A DNA stretch of 64,000 nt from positions 1,054,001-1,118,000 of the forward strand of contig CP024846.1 of assembly GCA_004564215.1 (NCBI GenBank), given 5' to 3'. The DNA comes from Beijerinckiaceae bacterium (GTDB lineage: Bacteria; Pseudomonadota; Alphaproteobacteria; Rhizobiales; Beijerinckiaceae). Numbering within the stretch: position 1 is the first letter of the stretch; every line of letters begins with the position of its first letter. Made by a program: the position numbers and the translations under genes. The notes under the pieces were generated by a model. It was not told where the DNA came from, ran no database searches, and worked only from the letters and a program-made list of their open reading frames with translations. Below are positions 28,832 to 38,607 of the stretch, piece by piece.

Positions 28832-29509
28832 CTAATCGATCGAAGATTTGTGACGCTGCGACCGGATAAAGGCTTGCGGATCGGCGGAATCGGGCCGGTC
28901 CTTGGGGGCTTCGACAGTTGCTTTGGCGACACCGGTCGCTTTTCTGTAGCCTGGCGGGGGCTCGGTCAGAAATTTCCGCGACGGCTCCGGTCCTGGCTGA
29001 ATAACGTCCGGCTGGGCGCCAGTGACGGCCGCTTGAAGCGCTTTCCAGGGGGCATAGAGGCAGATCGGAGTGCCGGCGCCGGCCTGACAATCATTGCCGC
29101 CGCCGGGGTTCGAAGGTAACGCCGCGCGGCCCTGCTGCTGCAATTCGGTCTGGGACATCTCGACCCGCGAATTCGGATTGATCTGGGGCGCGGGCCTGCG
29201 CGAATCCATGGCCCGGCGACGCTCTTCGACCACGTGCGGGTCGACGGGCCAGGACGGATCGCGAACGGTTTCCTTCGGCGGGGGCAGATCGATGCGGGGC
29301 GGAACCACAATCGGCGCCCTGGCGCGATAATCGATCAGGTCCTGTTCCTTGTCGAACTGCATGCCCACGAAGCCGAGCACCGAATTGAAAGGGTTGGTGT
29401 CTTCTTCCGCGTGGGCCGGGGACACCGTGGGCCCACTCAAGGAGAGGAGCGCCGCCGCCGCGGTCGCCAAGCCGAGTCTGCGCCACAAAACCATGTCGAA
29501 GATCATCAC
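28832..29509 (-). CDS. Exported hypothetical protein between lspA and the M16 pair
   Basis: The 225-residue product has a clear Sec signal peptide (basic start, hydrophobic LGLATAAAALLSLSG, cleavage after AHA near residue 34). The mature part is Pro-rich and low in complexity, with two Cys (CQAGAGTPICLY) that could form a disulfide. AGAGGA lies before the ATG. It is the third gene in the run ileS-lspA-this gene-M16-M16-mutL, an arrangement I know from other Hyphomicrobiales. No enzymatic motif is seen. A periplasmic role is inferred from the signal only. Confidence 0.7.
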   Translation of the reverse strand: MMIFDMVLWRRLGLATAAAALLSLSGPTVSPAHAEEDTNPFNSVLGFVGMQFDKEQDLIDYRARAPIVVPPRIDLPPPKETVRDPSWPVDPHVVEERRRAMDSRRPAPQINPNSRVEMSQTELQQQGRAALPSNPGGGNDCQAGAGTPICLYAPWKALQAAVTGAQPDVIQPGPEPSRKFLTEPPPGYRKATGVAKATVEAPKDRPDSADPQAFIRSQRHKSSID

Positions 29510-29636
29510 GTCTATCCTCTTCAGCCCTGGGACGCGTCGCGCATCCGGCTTGCGTTGAATCCTCGGTGGATTTCACGCCCGGTCTTTTTGGTCGGCGTTC
29601 GGGGCTTTTTAGAGGCAGATCAGCGGCAAAACCTCA

Positions 29637-30137
29637 TCATTGCGGGGCCGCCCCGCCGACCTCGCCGGATTTTCTTTGCGGAAAGAGCGAATCATAAATC
29701 AGCAGGACGACACCGGCGACAATCGCGACATCGGCGAGATTGAAGACGTACCAAGAAAAGGTACCGATATGAAAATGATAGAAATCGGCGACGAACCCGT
29801 AGGCCAGCCGGTCATAGGCATTGCCGAGCGCGCCACCAACGATGAAGCCAAGCCCCAAGGCCGTGGTCTTGGTTGCTGACCGCCAAAGCCAGAAACTGAG
29901 GAAGGCGGTGGCCGTCAGGGCAATCAAGAGCAGACCAAACCGCTCCATTGCGGTTTGGGCGCGCAACAGTGAATAGGAAATGCCGGGGTTTTTGGCATAA
30001 ATCACGTCAAAAAAAGACGTCAACCGGATAGGCTGGTGCGCCTCGATGCCAAATATAAAGATAAGCCAAAGCTTGTTGGCTTGATCAGCTGCAAGCGTGG
30101 CGCCCGCCGCTAAAAAGCCAAGGAGGCGAGCACTCAT
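29637..30137 (-). CDS. lspA: Lipoprotein signal peptidase (SPase II)
   Basis: LspA cleaves prolipoprotein signal peptides in the inner membrane. The 166-residue protein has four membrane segments and the two catalytic aspartates, D109 (GNAYDRL) and D136 (VFNLADVAI). Its ATG at 30137 overlaps the ileS stop as ATGA, so translation is coupled to ileS, a common arrangement. A GTG at 30143 is a possible alternative start. The usual AxxDQxxK near the N-terminus appears as AADQANKLW. Confidence 0.95.
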   Translation of the reverse strand: MSARLLGFLAAGATLAADQANKLWLIFIFGIEAHQPIRLTSFFDVIYAKNPGISYSLLRAQTAMERFGLLLIALTATAFLSFWLWRSATKTTALGLGFIVGGALGNAYDRLAYGFVADFYHFHIGTFSWYVFNLADVAIVAGVVLLIYDSLFPQRKSGEVGGAAPQ

Positions 30138-33100
30138 GGCCACCGTCCCAGCGCCTGTAGTTCCCGCAAGGCCTGCGCGTCGCGCGGCGTGACGCCGGGA
30201 AATTCAGGATCGGCTCCGACCAGCGGAGAAATTTTCCAGGACCTGGCGCATTTTCTTCCTTCGGCGCGCGCGCTTACGACCGCGACACCTTGGATGTCGT
30301 CCAGCCGGAAGGCGTCGGCCGGTCCCTCGCCGGCCTCGATGCCGATATTCGAGGTGATGCAGATTTCAGCGAAATCCACGGAGGCGAGAATGTCGCGCAG
30401 GCCGGCATCGACAATATACACGGTTGGCGCGGCTTCGAGCGAAGAACCGATCCGCTTCTGGGCCCGCTCGATCTCCAGGGCGCCGGTGACAACCGAGCGG
30501 ACACGGCGAATCCGCTCCCATTTTTCCGCAAGCGCATCGTCACGCCAGGAAGCCGGCACGTCCGGAAATCCTTCGAGATGCACCGAGACGGCTTCGGGGT
30601 AGCGAGATAACCAGGCTTCTTCCGAGGTGAAAACAAGAATAGGCGCGAGCCAACATGTGACGCAGCGAAAAATTTGCTCGATGGCGACGAGCGCGGCACG
30701 GCGCTTCTCGCTCGAGGGCGGATCGCAATACAGCGTGTCCTTGCGGATGTCGAAATAGAAGGCCGAAAGATCGCTGTTGAGGAAGGCCGAGAGTCGCGCG
30801 ACGACACGCTTATAGTCGAAGCGGAGGTAGGCATCTCGGATCTCGCCATCCAATTCGGCAAGACGATGCAGCATGAGTTTTTCGATCTCGCCCATCGCCT
30901 GCCAGCCTGTTGGATCGGCGGCATCGTAATGGGCAAGCGAGCCCAGCATCCAGCGGATCGTATTGCGGAGTTTCCGGTAGGTCTCGACGAATGTCTTCAG
31001 GATTTCCGGCCCGATGCGCATATCGTCGGAATAATCCGAGGCCGCCACCCAGAGGCGCAGAATATCGGCGCCGGCATCCTTGATCACGCTTTGCGGCGCA
31101 ACGACATTGCCAAGCGATTTCGACATTTTCTGGCCCTTCTCATCGAGAACGAAACCATGCGTCAGAACCGCGTCGTAAGGGGCGCGGCCACGCGTGCCGC
31201 AGGATTCCAGCAGCGAGGAATGGAACCAGCCGCGATGCTGGTCCGAGCCTTCGAGATACATGATTTCGTCCTGGCCGCCATCGCGTATGCGATCTATGCC
31301 GGCAAGGCCTGGGAAATGCTTCCGATCATCAAGGGTAAAGGCATGGGTCGAGCCCGAATCGAACCAGACATCGAGAACATCGTCGATTTTTTCGTATTTT
31401 TCCGGATCGTGTTCCGGCTCGAGAAAACGCGCGGCCGCGCCTTCCGCGAACCAAGCGTCGGCGCCCTCCTGTTCGAAAGCATCCGCGATGCGTCGATTAA
31501 CCTTGTCGTCGAGAAGGATTTTCTTCGTATCCTTGTTGACGAAGATCGCGATCGGCACGCCCCAGGCGCGCTGGCGTGAGACGACCCAATCCGGGCGATT
31601 GGCGATCATGCCGGTGATGCGGTTTTCGCCGGCGGCGGGATACCATTTCGTAATGGCGATCTCGCGCAGCGCGATCTCGCGCAAAGTGAGTGCATTTCGA
31701 AGTGCCCCCTCATCCTGAGGAGCGTGCGCAGCACGCGTCTCGAAGGATGAAGAACCGGCACTTGACCCCTCGCCCTTCGAGACGGCGCCAGCCAAGTCGG
31801 GCCTGCCCGACTTGGCCTCTGATGAACCAATGTCGGCTAAAGCCGACATTGGTTGCGCCTCCTCAAGATGAGGGGTCTCGATCACCTTATCGAGTGCAAT
31901 GAACCATTGCGGCGTGTTCCGAAAAATCAGCGGCTTCTTGGAGCGCCAGGAATGCGGATATTGATGTTTTAATTTTCCGCGCGCCACGAGATTGCCGGCC
32001 TCGATGAGGGCCTTAATGACCGCATCATTGGCGTCGCCTTTGTTGCCTTTATCGTCGATGACGCGGCGGCCGGTGAACCCCGGCGCTTCTTCGGTGAAGA
32101 AGCCGTCGGCATCGACGGTGTAGGGGATGCGCGTGTCGATGCCGCATTCAGCAAGAACGCGGCCATTCGCCATCCAGATGTCGAAGTCGTCGCGACCATG
32201 GCCCGGCGCGGTATGGACAAAGCCCGTCCCGGTCTCGTCGGTGACATGGTCGCCGTCAAGAAGGGGAACCTTGAAGTCGTAGCCGGCGAATTCTATCCCA
32301 AGCTTATCGTTGGCTAACGGGTGCGCGCATTCGCCAGCGGACAATATCGTCGGATCGATGGTGCCAAGCTGCTCGTATCCCTCAACGCGAGCGGCCTTGA
32401 ATACCTCGGGCGCTAGCTTCGCAGCGAGGATATAAGTCGCGCCAACTTTCGCCCAGTTGTCCGCAGATGCCTGCGTTACGCGATAGAGTCCGTACACGAT
32501 TTTCGATGAAAAACAGATTGCACGATTGGCAGGGATCGTCCACGGGGTAGTAGTCCAAATGACTACCGAAGTTGGAACTAACTGATCACCAACTGGAGAG
32601 AGCTTACCAAAATTGTTCCACTCGACTTTGTGCCAATCAACGGTACGACCTCTCCCTACCATTCGGCATGGAAAGGCGACCCATACCGCATCGCTGACAT
32701 GATCCTCATATTCGACCTCGGCTTCCGCCAGCGCCGTCTTCTCGACCACGCTCCACATCACCGGTTTCGAGCCGCGATATAGGGTGCCGTTCGCCGCAAA
32801 TTTCATGATCTCGCGGGCGATCTGAGCTTCGGCGGGATAGGTCATCGTCAAATAGGGATGGTCCCAATCCCCGGTCACGCCGAGCCGCTTGAATTCCTCT
32901 TTTTGCACCTCGACCCAATGATCGGCGAACACCCGGCATTCGCGGCGGAACTCGTTGATCGGGACGGCGTCCTTATTGCGACCTTTCGCGCGATAATTCT
33001 CCTCGATCTTCCATTCGATCGGCAAGCCGTGGCAATCCCACCCCGGCACATAATTCGAATCCTTGCCGAGCATCTGCTGGGAACGGGTCACCAGATCCTT

Positions 33101-33376
33101 GAGGATCTTATTCAGCGCATGGCCGATATGGATATTGCCATTGGCATAGGGCGGCCCATCGTGGAGGACGAATTTCGGCCTGCCCCGCCCAGCCTCGCGC
33201 AGGCGTCCATAAAGATCGATCTCCCGCCAACGGGCGAGCAGCTCCGGCTCCCGCTTCGGCAAACCGGCGCGCATCGGGAAATCGGTTTGCGGAAGATAGA
33301 GGCTCTTTGAATAATCCGGCGCGTTCTCCGCGTTATTGACGGGAGTGTCCGTGGCCACCTTCGTCTGTTCGTTCAT
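30134..33376 (-). CDS. ileS: Isoleucine--tRNA ligase with an in-frame palindromic-element insertion
   Basis: IleRS is a class Ia synthetase with editing. HIGH lies at residues 83-86 (NIHIGHALN), the CP1 editing domain has [17 protein letters not shown], and KMSKS is at 750-754. The protein is 1080 residues long from ATG 33376. About 57 residues (~501-557, between FIALDKVIE and [11 protein letters not shown]) are encoded by a palindromic repeat (31706-31875) and are Ser/Ala/Gly-rich, with no family counterpart. Flanking sequence is normal and the frame is intact, so the enzyme is probably active with a surface loop. A stretch at 32461-32640 is only 48% GC (87 of 180). lspA overlaps the stop. 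Confidence 0.95.
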   Translation of the reverse strand: MNEQTKVATDTPVNNAENAPDYSKSLYLPQTDFPMRAGLPKREPELLARWREIDLYGRLREAGRGRPKFVLHDGPPYANGNIHIGHALNKILKDLVTRSQQMLGKDSNYVPGWDCHGLPIEWKIEENYRAKGRNKDAVPINEFRRECRVFADHWVEVQKEEFKRLGVTGDWDHPYLTMTYPAEAQIAREIMKFAANGTLYRGSKPVMWSVVEKTALAEAEVEYEDHVSDAVWVAFPCRMVGRGRTVDWHKVEWNNFGKLSPVGDQLVPTSVVIWTTTPWTIPANRAICFSSKIVYGLYRVTQASADNWAKVGATYILAAKLAPEVFKAARVEGYEQLGTIDPTILSAGECAHPLANDKLGIEFAGYDFKVPLLDGDHVTDETGTGFVHTAPGHGRDDFDIWMANGRVLAECGIDTRIPYTVDADGFFTEEAPGFTGRRVIDDKGNKGDANDAVIKALIEAGNLVARGKLKHQYPHSWRSKKPLIFRNTPQWFIALDKVIETPHLEEAQPMSALADIGSSEAKSGRPDLAGAVSKGEGSSAGSSSFETRAAHAPQDEGALRNALTLREIALREIAITKWYPAAGENRITGMIANRPDWVVSRQRAWGVPIAIFVNKDTKKILLDDKVNRRIADAFEQEGADAWFAEGAAARFLEPEHDPEKYEKIDDVLDVWFDSGSTHAFTLDDRKHFPGLAGIDRIRDGGQDEIMYLEGSDQHRGWFHSSLLESCGTRGRAPYDAVLTHGFVLDEKGQKMSKSLGNVVAPQSVIKDAGADILRLWVAASDYSDDMRIGPEILKTFVETYRKLRNTIRWMLGSLAHYDAADPTGWQAMGEIEKLMLHRLAELDGEIRDAYLRFDYKRVVARLSAFLNSDLSAFYFDIRKDTLYCDPPSSEKRRAALVAIEQIFRCVTCWLAPILVFTSEEAWLSRYPEAVSVHLEGFPDVPASWRDDALAEKWERIRRVRSVVTGALEIERAQKRIGSSLEAAPTVYIVDAGLRDILASVDFAEICITSNIGIEAGEGPADAFRLDDIQGVAVVSARAEGRKCARSWKISPLVGADPEFPGVTPRDAQALRELQALGRWP
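31706..31875. repeat. Palindromic element inserted in ileS
   Basis: The element is bounded by 17-base inverted repeats (31706-31722 and 31859-31875, one mismatch). Inside are GCGTGC/GCACGC, TCTCGAAGG/CCTTCGAGA, an 11-bp hairpin (CCAAGTCGGGC arm, ~31792-31815) and a 12-bp hairpin (CCAATGTCGGCT arm, ~31827-31852). It shares its signature with the intergenic copy at 12073-12158. The frame of ileS runs through it without a stop. Confidence 0.8.
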
Positions 33377-33579
33377 TTCATTCAGGCCTACGCGAGCGCG
33401 GCGCGGCAAAGCCGCTGGTAAATGCAAAGCCGCATGGATGGATTCGACGTCCCCCCGGCCAAGCGCTCAAGCGCGGGCCGGGCCCATAATTCGCCGAAAA
33501 CGAGGGTCGGTCTGTGTGGCCATACATGCGTTCTAGCAACTGTCGCGCGCCGAATAAAGCCTTTCGAAATGGCTTGTTT

Positions 33580-34446
33580 TCAACCGAAGGTGCGCGACGC
33601 CCGCCAGAGGGTCCATTGCCGGCGCCATTGTGGAAGCTCTATGACGGTTTTGAAAGGATCGTAGGCGGGCTTTTCCATCAGGCGCAAATAAGGTTCGCAG
33701 AGGGAAGCGGCCAAAAAGGCGGGACGGGACTTGGTTGGCAGGCTGCGAAGCCGGGCGTCAAAAATATCGAGATGGTTGCGGGCGACCGCGCGCATGCCCG
33801 CGAGCGCCGCCATGACCGCGGGGGAAGCACGCCCCGTCATGACATCGTCGAGGTCCGCACCCTGCCCCTGCAAAATCTCAACCGGGACGAAAACCTGCCC
33901 ACGCACACTATGCCAAGGCAAAGCCCGGAGCAATCCGGTGATCCCGAAGGCGATCCCCGCGTGATCGGCCACGCCAAGACCAGCACCGCCCTCCTCGCCG
34001 TCCAGGATCAGCGCGGCAAGCTGAAAAAGATTTGCGGATGTGGCCTTCGTGTAGGTTTCGAGCGCCTCGATCGATTCCATCGGATCGTCGTAAAGATCGC
34101 GTAGCCGTGCATCGATCAATTCAAGAAAGAGCGGCTTCGGCAAATTGAAACGCTCGATCGTATCGAGCAAGGCTGCTGCGACGGGGTTGGCCTTCGCATC
34201 CTCCGACGTGGTCCCCTCCAGCGCGTCCCGCCACCACTGGAACCGGATTTCTCCCAGCATCGGCTCCGAGACGACTTCGCGCGCGCGGGCGATCTCGAGG
34301 CTGAAGGCGAAGACGGCGTGGACATGCCGCCGCGCTTGCTGTGGGATGAAAAGGCACGCCAGCCACCGGTCGACATCGTCGCGGCGCAACAGCCGATCGC
34401 AATAGGCATAATCCTGATCGCCCGCGTGGCTCTTTGATTCACTCAT
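33580..34446 (-). CDS. Squalene/phytoene synthase family protein, likely non-catalytic (NDUFAF6-like)
   Basis: The 288-residue protein has the all-helical squalene/phytoene synthase fold pattern (YCDRLLRRDDVDRWLACLF; GEIRFQWWRDALEG; LFQLAALIL; GITGLLRALPWHSVRGQVFVPVEIL). Both Asp-rich DxxxD motifs that bind diphosphate are lost: the sites read AFSLEIARAREVV and LLRALPWHSVRG. Prenyl-transfer activity is therefore unlikely. Mitochondrial NDUFAF6, a complex I assembly factor, belongs to this degenerate group. The start ATG overlaps the upstream stop as TGATG, coupling it to the Mth938-like gene, whose mitochondrial homologue is NDUFAF3. Confidence 0.85.
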   Translation of the reverse strand: MSESKSHAGDQDYAYCDRLLRRDDVDRWLACLFIPQQARRHVHAVFAFSLEIARAREVVSEPMLGEIRFQWWRDALEGTTSEDAKANPVAAALLDTIERFNLPKPLFLELIDARLRDLYDDPMESIEALETYTKATSANLFQLAALILDGEEGGAGLGVADHAGIAFGITGLLRALPWHSVRGQVFVPVEILQGQGADLDDVMTGRASPAVMAALAGMRAVARNHLDIFDARLRSLPTKSRPAFLAASLCEPYLRLMEKPAYDPFKTVIELPQWRRQWTLWRASRTFG

Positions 34447-34835
34447 CACGGCACGGCCAGAAGCGCTGCCGCAACCCGGCGCTTCTCGCCGAGCAGGATC
34501 GAATAGGTCCGTGCAGCGGCTCCGGTCGGCATCGGCTCGGCTCTTATATTGGCCTCACGGAGGCGCTGGCGTATTTGATTCGACAAAGGCACGAGCTCCA
34601 GCCCGGTTCCGACCAGAAGATGTTCGATGAGCCCCGGCGGTTCACCAAAGACCGCGTCCAGCGATGCGACATCGATCTCGGCCGGGATGACCGGAGCCCA
34701 TGCTAAAATTCCCGAAGGCAGGGCGAGTATGGAACCGCGATGCGACATTCCGGCGAAGCGAAAACCGCCTGCTCCGTATCCTTCGATGGCATGGATGCCC
34801 GGCAGGAAGCCGGCATATTTCGGCTCGACCATCAT
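34446..34835 (-). CDS. Mth938-like domain protein (NDUFAF3-like)
   Basis: The 129-residue, single-domain protein has the Mth938/DUF498 pattern: IEGYGAGGFRFAGMSHRGSILALPSGILAWAP, then LLVGTGLELVPLSNQIRQRL and an aromatic TYSILLGEKRRVAAALLAV at the end. Human NDUFAF3, a complex I assembly factor, is of this family, and alphaproteobacterial homologues are typically encoded beside secDF. Here it is coupled to the squalene-synthase-like gene. A DUF347 gene separates it from secF. Bacterial function has not been fixed; a role in respiratory-complex or membrane-protein assembly is an inference. Confidence 0.85.
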   Translation of the reverse strand: MMVEPKYAGFLPGIHAIEGYGAGGFRFAGMSHRGSILALPSGILAWAPVIPAEIDVASLDAVFGEPPGLIEHLLVGTGLELVPLSNQIRQRLREANIRAEPMPTGAAARTYSILLGEKRRVAAALLAVP

Positions 34836-35061
34836 CGTTTTACCCGGGCCATTTTTTGTCGCTTTTTCATCTCACTCTATCAAACAGTCTCAACGCTTTT
34901 TAGGCTCTGGGTCCAGCGCTCGTTGGCTTTTGTCCAAGGGAGTTCAACATGATATATTGACAACCAAGGAGAATCCGCGCGCCCGACCGAGGCACGTTTC
35001 TCCCATGTTTACGAATTGCTTTTCGGTTCGCTGCGAATTCCAAACGGCAGGTTTGCATGTC

Positions 35062-35805
35062 ATGAATGACACCCCGCACAAGGTTTCCCCAATCACCATT
35101 GCCTTTTGGGTCATGATGATTAGCGCGACGACTCTCGGTGAGACGGGTGGAGACCTATTATCAACAACATTGAACTTCGGCTTCGGGATGAGCACGGTTA
35201 TATTTTTCGGGCTTTTCGCTTTCATTCTCGCGGTGCAGACCGCTTTGAAAGCCTATAGCCCCTTCATCTTTTGGACGATCCTCGTTGCGAGCAACTCAAC
35301 CGCCACGACATTGTCAGATTATTTCGTCCATACTGTTGGGTTGGGATATGCCAAGGGCTTGCTGGTCTTGGCGATCGCCCTAGCATGCTTGCTGGCACTG
35401 TGGCGATTCACCTTTAGATCCGGATCGGCGGCCGCCATCACCAAACCAAAAGACGAGATATTTTTCTGGGTCACCGTGCTCTTTGCAAACACGCTCGGAA
35501 ACGATCTCGGGGATCTCTTATCCGATCGACTTGGCTACCAAAGTAGTTGGCTTGTCGTTGCGGCTTTGCTGACTGCCATCCTCGCCTTTTACCGCCTGAC
35601 GAACATCTCGCGAAGCGTTTTGTTTTGGCTTGCGTTCGTCCTTGCCCGTCCGATGGGCACGACCTTGGGTACGCTGCTCACGAAAACCAATGAGAATGGC
35701 GGCTTCGATCTGGGGACGGTCGGTCCTTCATTCGTCCTCCTGTGTTTCCTCGTCGGCTGCATTCTGATGACACGCAAATATCGGCCCGATGCGATCGGGG
35801 CCTAG
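35062..35805 (+). CDS. DUF347 (COG4705) membrane protein
   Basis: The 247-residue protein has about eight membrane segments built from repeated units with the motif (A/S)TT-L-G-E/D: ISATTLGETGGDLLST, NSTATTLSDYFV, FANTLGNDLGDLLSD, ARPMGTTLGTLLTK. This four-fold DUF347 repeat is diagnostic. The ATG at 35062 is chosen; the open frame from 34627 is antisense to the Mth938-like gene. The gene is AT-richer than its neighbours (a 60-base row at 35161 is 45% GC) and stands on the opposite strand in the middle of a conserved block, so I suspect acquisition. No transported ligand is known from sequence. Confidence 0.85.
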   Translation: MNDTPHKVSPITIAFWVMMISATTLGETGGDLLSTTLNFGFGMSTVIFFGLFAFILAVQTALKAYSPFIFWTILVASNSTATTLSDYFVHTVGLGYAKGLLVLAIALACLLALWRFTFRSGSAAAITKPKDEIFFWVTVLFANTLGNDLGDLLSDRLGYQSSWLVVAALLTAILAFYRLTNISRSVLFWLAFVLARPMGTTLGTLLTKTNENGGFDLGTVGPSFVLLCFLVGCILMTRKYRPDAIGA

Positions 35806-35856
35806 AAATCCTCAGCAGCTGTTTGTGCCCTGGCCAAAAGGACGGGGGACCATCGT

Positions 35857-36804
35857 CTAGGACGACGCCTTTTCGGAGGCATCGGCCGATGAAGGCGCCT
35901 GCCCCACGGTTTCGCTGCGCAGCCCAAGATAGATCAGCATGGGCGAACAAATGAAGACGGAGGAATAGGTCGCGACGAAAATGCCCCAAATCATCGCGAG
36001 CGAGAAGGAGCGGATGACTTGGCCGCCGAAGACCACCAGCGAAAGAAGGGCCAGAAACACCGTCGTCGCGGTCATGATGGTCCGCGGGAGCACGGCGTTG
36101 ACTGAAAGATCGATCAATTGATCGGTCGGCATTTTACGATATTTCCGCATCATCTCGCGGATACGATCGAGCACCACGACCGTTTCGTTCAAGGAATAGC
36201 CGACAATGGTCAGGATGGCCGCAATGGACGTGGTGTTGAATTCAAGCCGGGTCAGCGCGAAAAATCCGACCGTCAACAAGAGGTCGTGCATGGTCGCGAT
36301 GATGGCGCCAACCGCGAACTGCCATTCGAAGCGGAACCAGAGATAGCACAGCACGGCTATGATCGAAATAACGATGCCAAGAGTACCTGACTGGACGAGT
36401 TCACCGGAGACGCGCGGGCCGACGACTTCGGTACGGCGGACGTCGTAGCCATCGCCAATGGCGTCTTTCACCAGATTGACCGCGGCCTGCTGCGCGGCAT
36501 CACCGCCCGGCTGAAGACCGAACCGCAGGGTCACGTCCGACGGGCTTCCAAAACCCTGAACCTCGACATCGCCGAGCTTCATATGTTCGGCGATCGAACG
36601 CAATTGGGCGATATCGGCGGTGCCCGATCTGGCGCGCAGCTCGATCAAGGTGCCGCCAGAAAAGTCGATCCCGAAATTCATTCCCAGGGTCAGGAAAAGG
36701 ACAACCGAGATAATCGAGAACAGCGCCGAAAACGGATAGCTCACGCGCCGAAAGCGCATGAATGGAAATTTGGTGTTCTCGGGCGCAAGGCGCAGGAGTT
36801 TCAT
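35857..36804 (-). CDS. secF: Protein translocase subunit SecF
   Basis: SecF with SecD uses the proton gradient to drive late steps of protein export. The 315-residue protein has six membrane segments and the first periplasmic domain (GMNFGIDFSGGTLIELRA, then VTLRFGLQPGG). The conserved MHDLLLTVGFFALTRLEFNTTSIAAILTIVGYSLNETVVVLDRIRE follows in TM4-TM5. ATG 36804 is the family start; 30 more open codons upstream are not conserved. The gene is 127 bases downstream of secD. The C-terminal tail is Ser/Ala-rich. Confidence 0.96.
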   Translation of the reverse strand: MKLLRLAPENTKFPFMRFRRVSYPFSALFSIISVVLFLTLGMNFGIDFSGGTLIELRARSGTADIAQLRSIAEHMKLGDVEVQGFGSPSDVTLRFGLQPGGDAAQQAAVNLVKDAIGDGYDVRRTEVVGPRVSGELVQSGTLGIVISIIAVLCYLWFRFEWQFAVGAIIATMHDLLLTVGFFALTRLEFNTTSIAAILTIVGYSLNETVVVLDRIREMMRKYRKMPTDQLIDLSVNAVLPRTIMTATTVFLALLSLVVFGGQVIRSFSLAMIWGIFVATYSSVFICSPMLIYLGLRSETVGQAPSSADASEKASS

Positions 36805-36931
36805 TCGATCAGGCCTTTTGCCAAACTCGGCGGTTTCGCTGGCACATTGGAGCAGTTTATCCCTTCGCCGTGGGCGCATGACAGTACCGCACAACTTTTG
36901 CGCCGCACAGCGTCCGCCCCGGCCAAAGCCA

Positions 36932-38527
36932 TTAGATTGGTAACTTGGTCGGCCGCTTGTAGCGGTACCAAAGCGCGATCATCATGCGGGTCATGGTCAC
37001 CGCCGTCACGATCGAGGTCAGAATTCCGAGCGCGAGAGAAACAGCGAAGCCACGAACCGGTCCGGCACCGAGGAAATATAGAATCGCCGCGGCGACGAAC
37101 ATGGTGACATTGGAATCGACGATAGTGGCAAAGGCGCGTTTGAAACCGGCATCGAGCGCTGAAACGATCGAGCGCCCCATATGCGCCTCCTCGCGGATAC
37201 GCTCATAAATCAACACATTCGAGTCCACCGCCATGCCGATCGTAAGAACAATGCCGGCGATGCCGGGCAGAGTAAGCGTCGCACCCAGAAGCACGAGTCC
37301 GGCAAAGATGAAGGCGATATGGACGAACAGCGCGATATTGGCGAACACCCCGAAAATGCCATAGGTGATCAGCATGTAAAATGCGACGAGGGCGGCACCG
37401 ACATAGGCGGCGCGCTTGCCGGCATCGATCGAATCCTGACCGAGGCCCGGCCCCACCGTGCGTTCCTCGACAATCGTGAGTTTGGCCGGCAGCGCACCCG
37501 CGCGCAGGAGAATGGCGAGATTATTCGCCTGTTCCACGGTGAAGCGGCCGGAGATCTGCCCCGAACCACCGGTGATCGGACCCAGAATTCTTGGCGCCGA
37601 AATAACCTTCCCGTCGAGGATGATGGCAAACAGCTTGCCGACATTTTCCGACGTGACCTCGCCGAATTTCTGGCCGCCACGAATGTTGAACCGGAAATTG
37701 ACGATCGGCTCCTGCGTGCGACTGTCAAAGCCCGGCTGCGCATCGGTCAAGTCCTCGCCCTGAACCATGACGCGCTTTTCGACCGGAAGCTTGCCGGGTT
37801 GTTCCACCTGATCCAAAAGTTCGATCTCGGACGTATCTGCGCCCGGTTCGCCAACCAAACGGAATTCGAGCTTGGCCGTTGTGCCGAGGATTTCCTTGAG
37901 CTTGCTCGTATCTTGAAGGCCCGGCACCTCGACAAGGATGCGGTCCGTGCCTTGGCGCTGGATATTGGGCTCGGTGGTGCCCAGAGCATCGACGCGGCGG
38001 CGGAGCACTTCGATCGATTGCTCGACGGCACGGCGGATCTTGCTTTCAACGCCCGCTTCGGTGACCGTGAACTGGATGAGACCGCTCTCGTTCTCGGTCA
38101 CATCGAAGGCCGGCGCGCGGTTCGAATCGGCAAGGCCGCTTCCGGCGGGTCCCGCCAATTGCCTAAGCTTTGGCATGACCCTGGCGCGCTCGGTGGCATC
38201 GGGAATGCGCAATTGCACGCCGCGCGGCTGAAGGCCGATCCCGCCGGTGATCGAAATCTTTTCCTCGCGCAACACTCTGCGAACGCTGTCCCGCAGATTT
38301 TCGACAAGGGTTTTTACGACCGAATTGCTGTCAACCTCCAAAAGGACATGCGATCCGCCCTGCAAGTCGAGACCGAGCACGATGGCGCGCGCCGGCACCC
38401 AACGCGGCAGATGGGAAATCAGCGCCGCGCGACTGTCCGGGCTCAATAGACTGGGTACGATGACAAGGAGGGCAAACACCGTCATCGCCAGAATGGATAT
38501 GATCTTCCAGGTCGCGAAACGCAGCAT
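36932..38527 (-). CDS. secD: Protein translocase subunit SecD
   Basis: SecD has 531 residues and the usual architecture: one N-terminal membrane segment (ISILAMTVFALLVIVPSLL), DLQGGSHVLLEV at the start of the periplasmic P1 domain, and a base with LEFRLVGEPGAD. Five C-terminal membrane helices follow, with GIAGIVLTIGMAVDSNVLIYERIREEA. It forms SecDF with the downstream secF and associates with YajC, encoded 80 bases upstream. The order yajC-secD-secF on one strand supports an operon. Confidence 0.97.
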   Translation of the reverse strand: MLRFATWKIISILAMTVFALLVIVPSLLSPDSRAALISHLPRWVPARAIVLGLDLQGGSHVLLEVDSNSVVKTLVENLRDSVRRVLREEKISITGGIGLQPRGVQLRIPDATERARVMPKLRQLAGPAGSGLADSNRAPAFDVTENESGLIQFTVTEAGVESKIRRAVEQSIEVLRRRVDALGTTEPNIQRQGTDRILVEVPGLQDTSKLKEILGTTAKLEFRLVGEPGADTSEIELLDQVEQPGKLPVEKRVMVQGEDLTDAQPGFDSRTQEPIVNFRFNIRGGQKFGEVTSENVGKLFAIILDGKVISAPRILGPITGGSGQISGRFTVEQANNLAILLRAGALPAKLTIVEERTVGPGLGQDSIDAGKRAAYVGAALVAFYMLITYGIFGVFANIALFVHIAFIFAGLVLLGATLTLPGIAGIVLTIGMAVDSNVLIYERIREEAHMGRSIVSALDAGFKRAFATIVDSNVTMFVAAAILYFLGAGPVRGFAVSLALGILTSIVTAVTMTRMMIALWYRYKRPTKLPI

Positions 38528-38607
38528 GATTTTTTAAAATATCCACGATTAGGGGCGCAGACGGCGCCATCGGCCCGGGTCAGGCCGGTTCCACGCTTAG
38601 TTTCTGT

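Noticed and set aside
31656..31684. Near-identical 15-base direct repeat in ileS ([10 protein letters not shown]) as a target-site duplication of the element
   Set aside because: Related IleRS proteins have a similar LRxxAL..I..T sequence here, so the duplication is native, and it does not flank both ends of the element.
37181..38449. A 422-codon plus-strand frame antisense to secD
   Set aside because: secD is unmistakable on the other strand; the antisense product shows no domain or signal.
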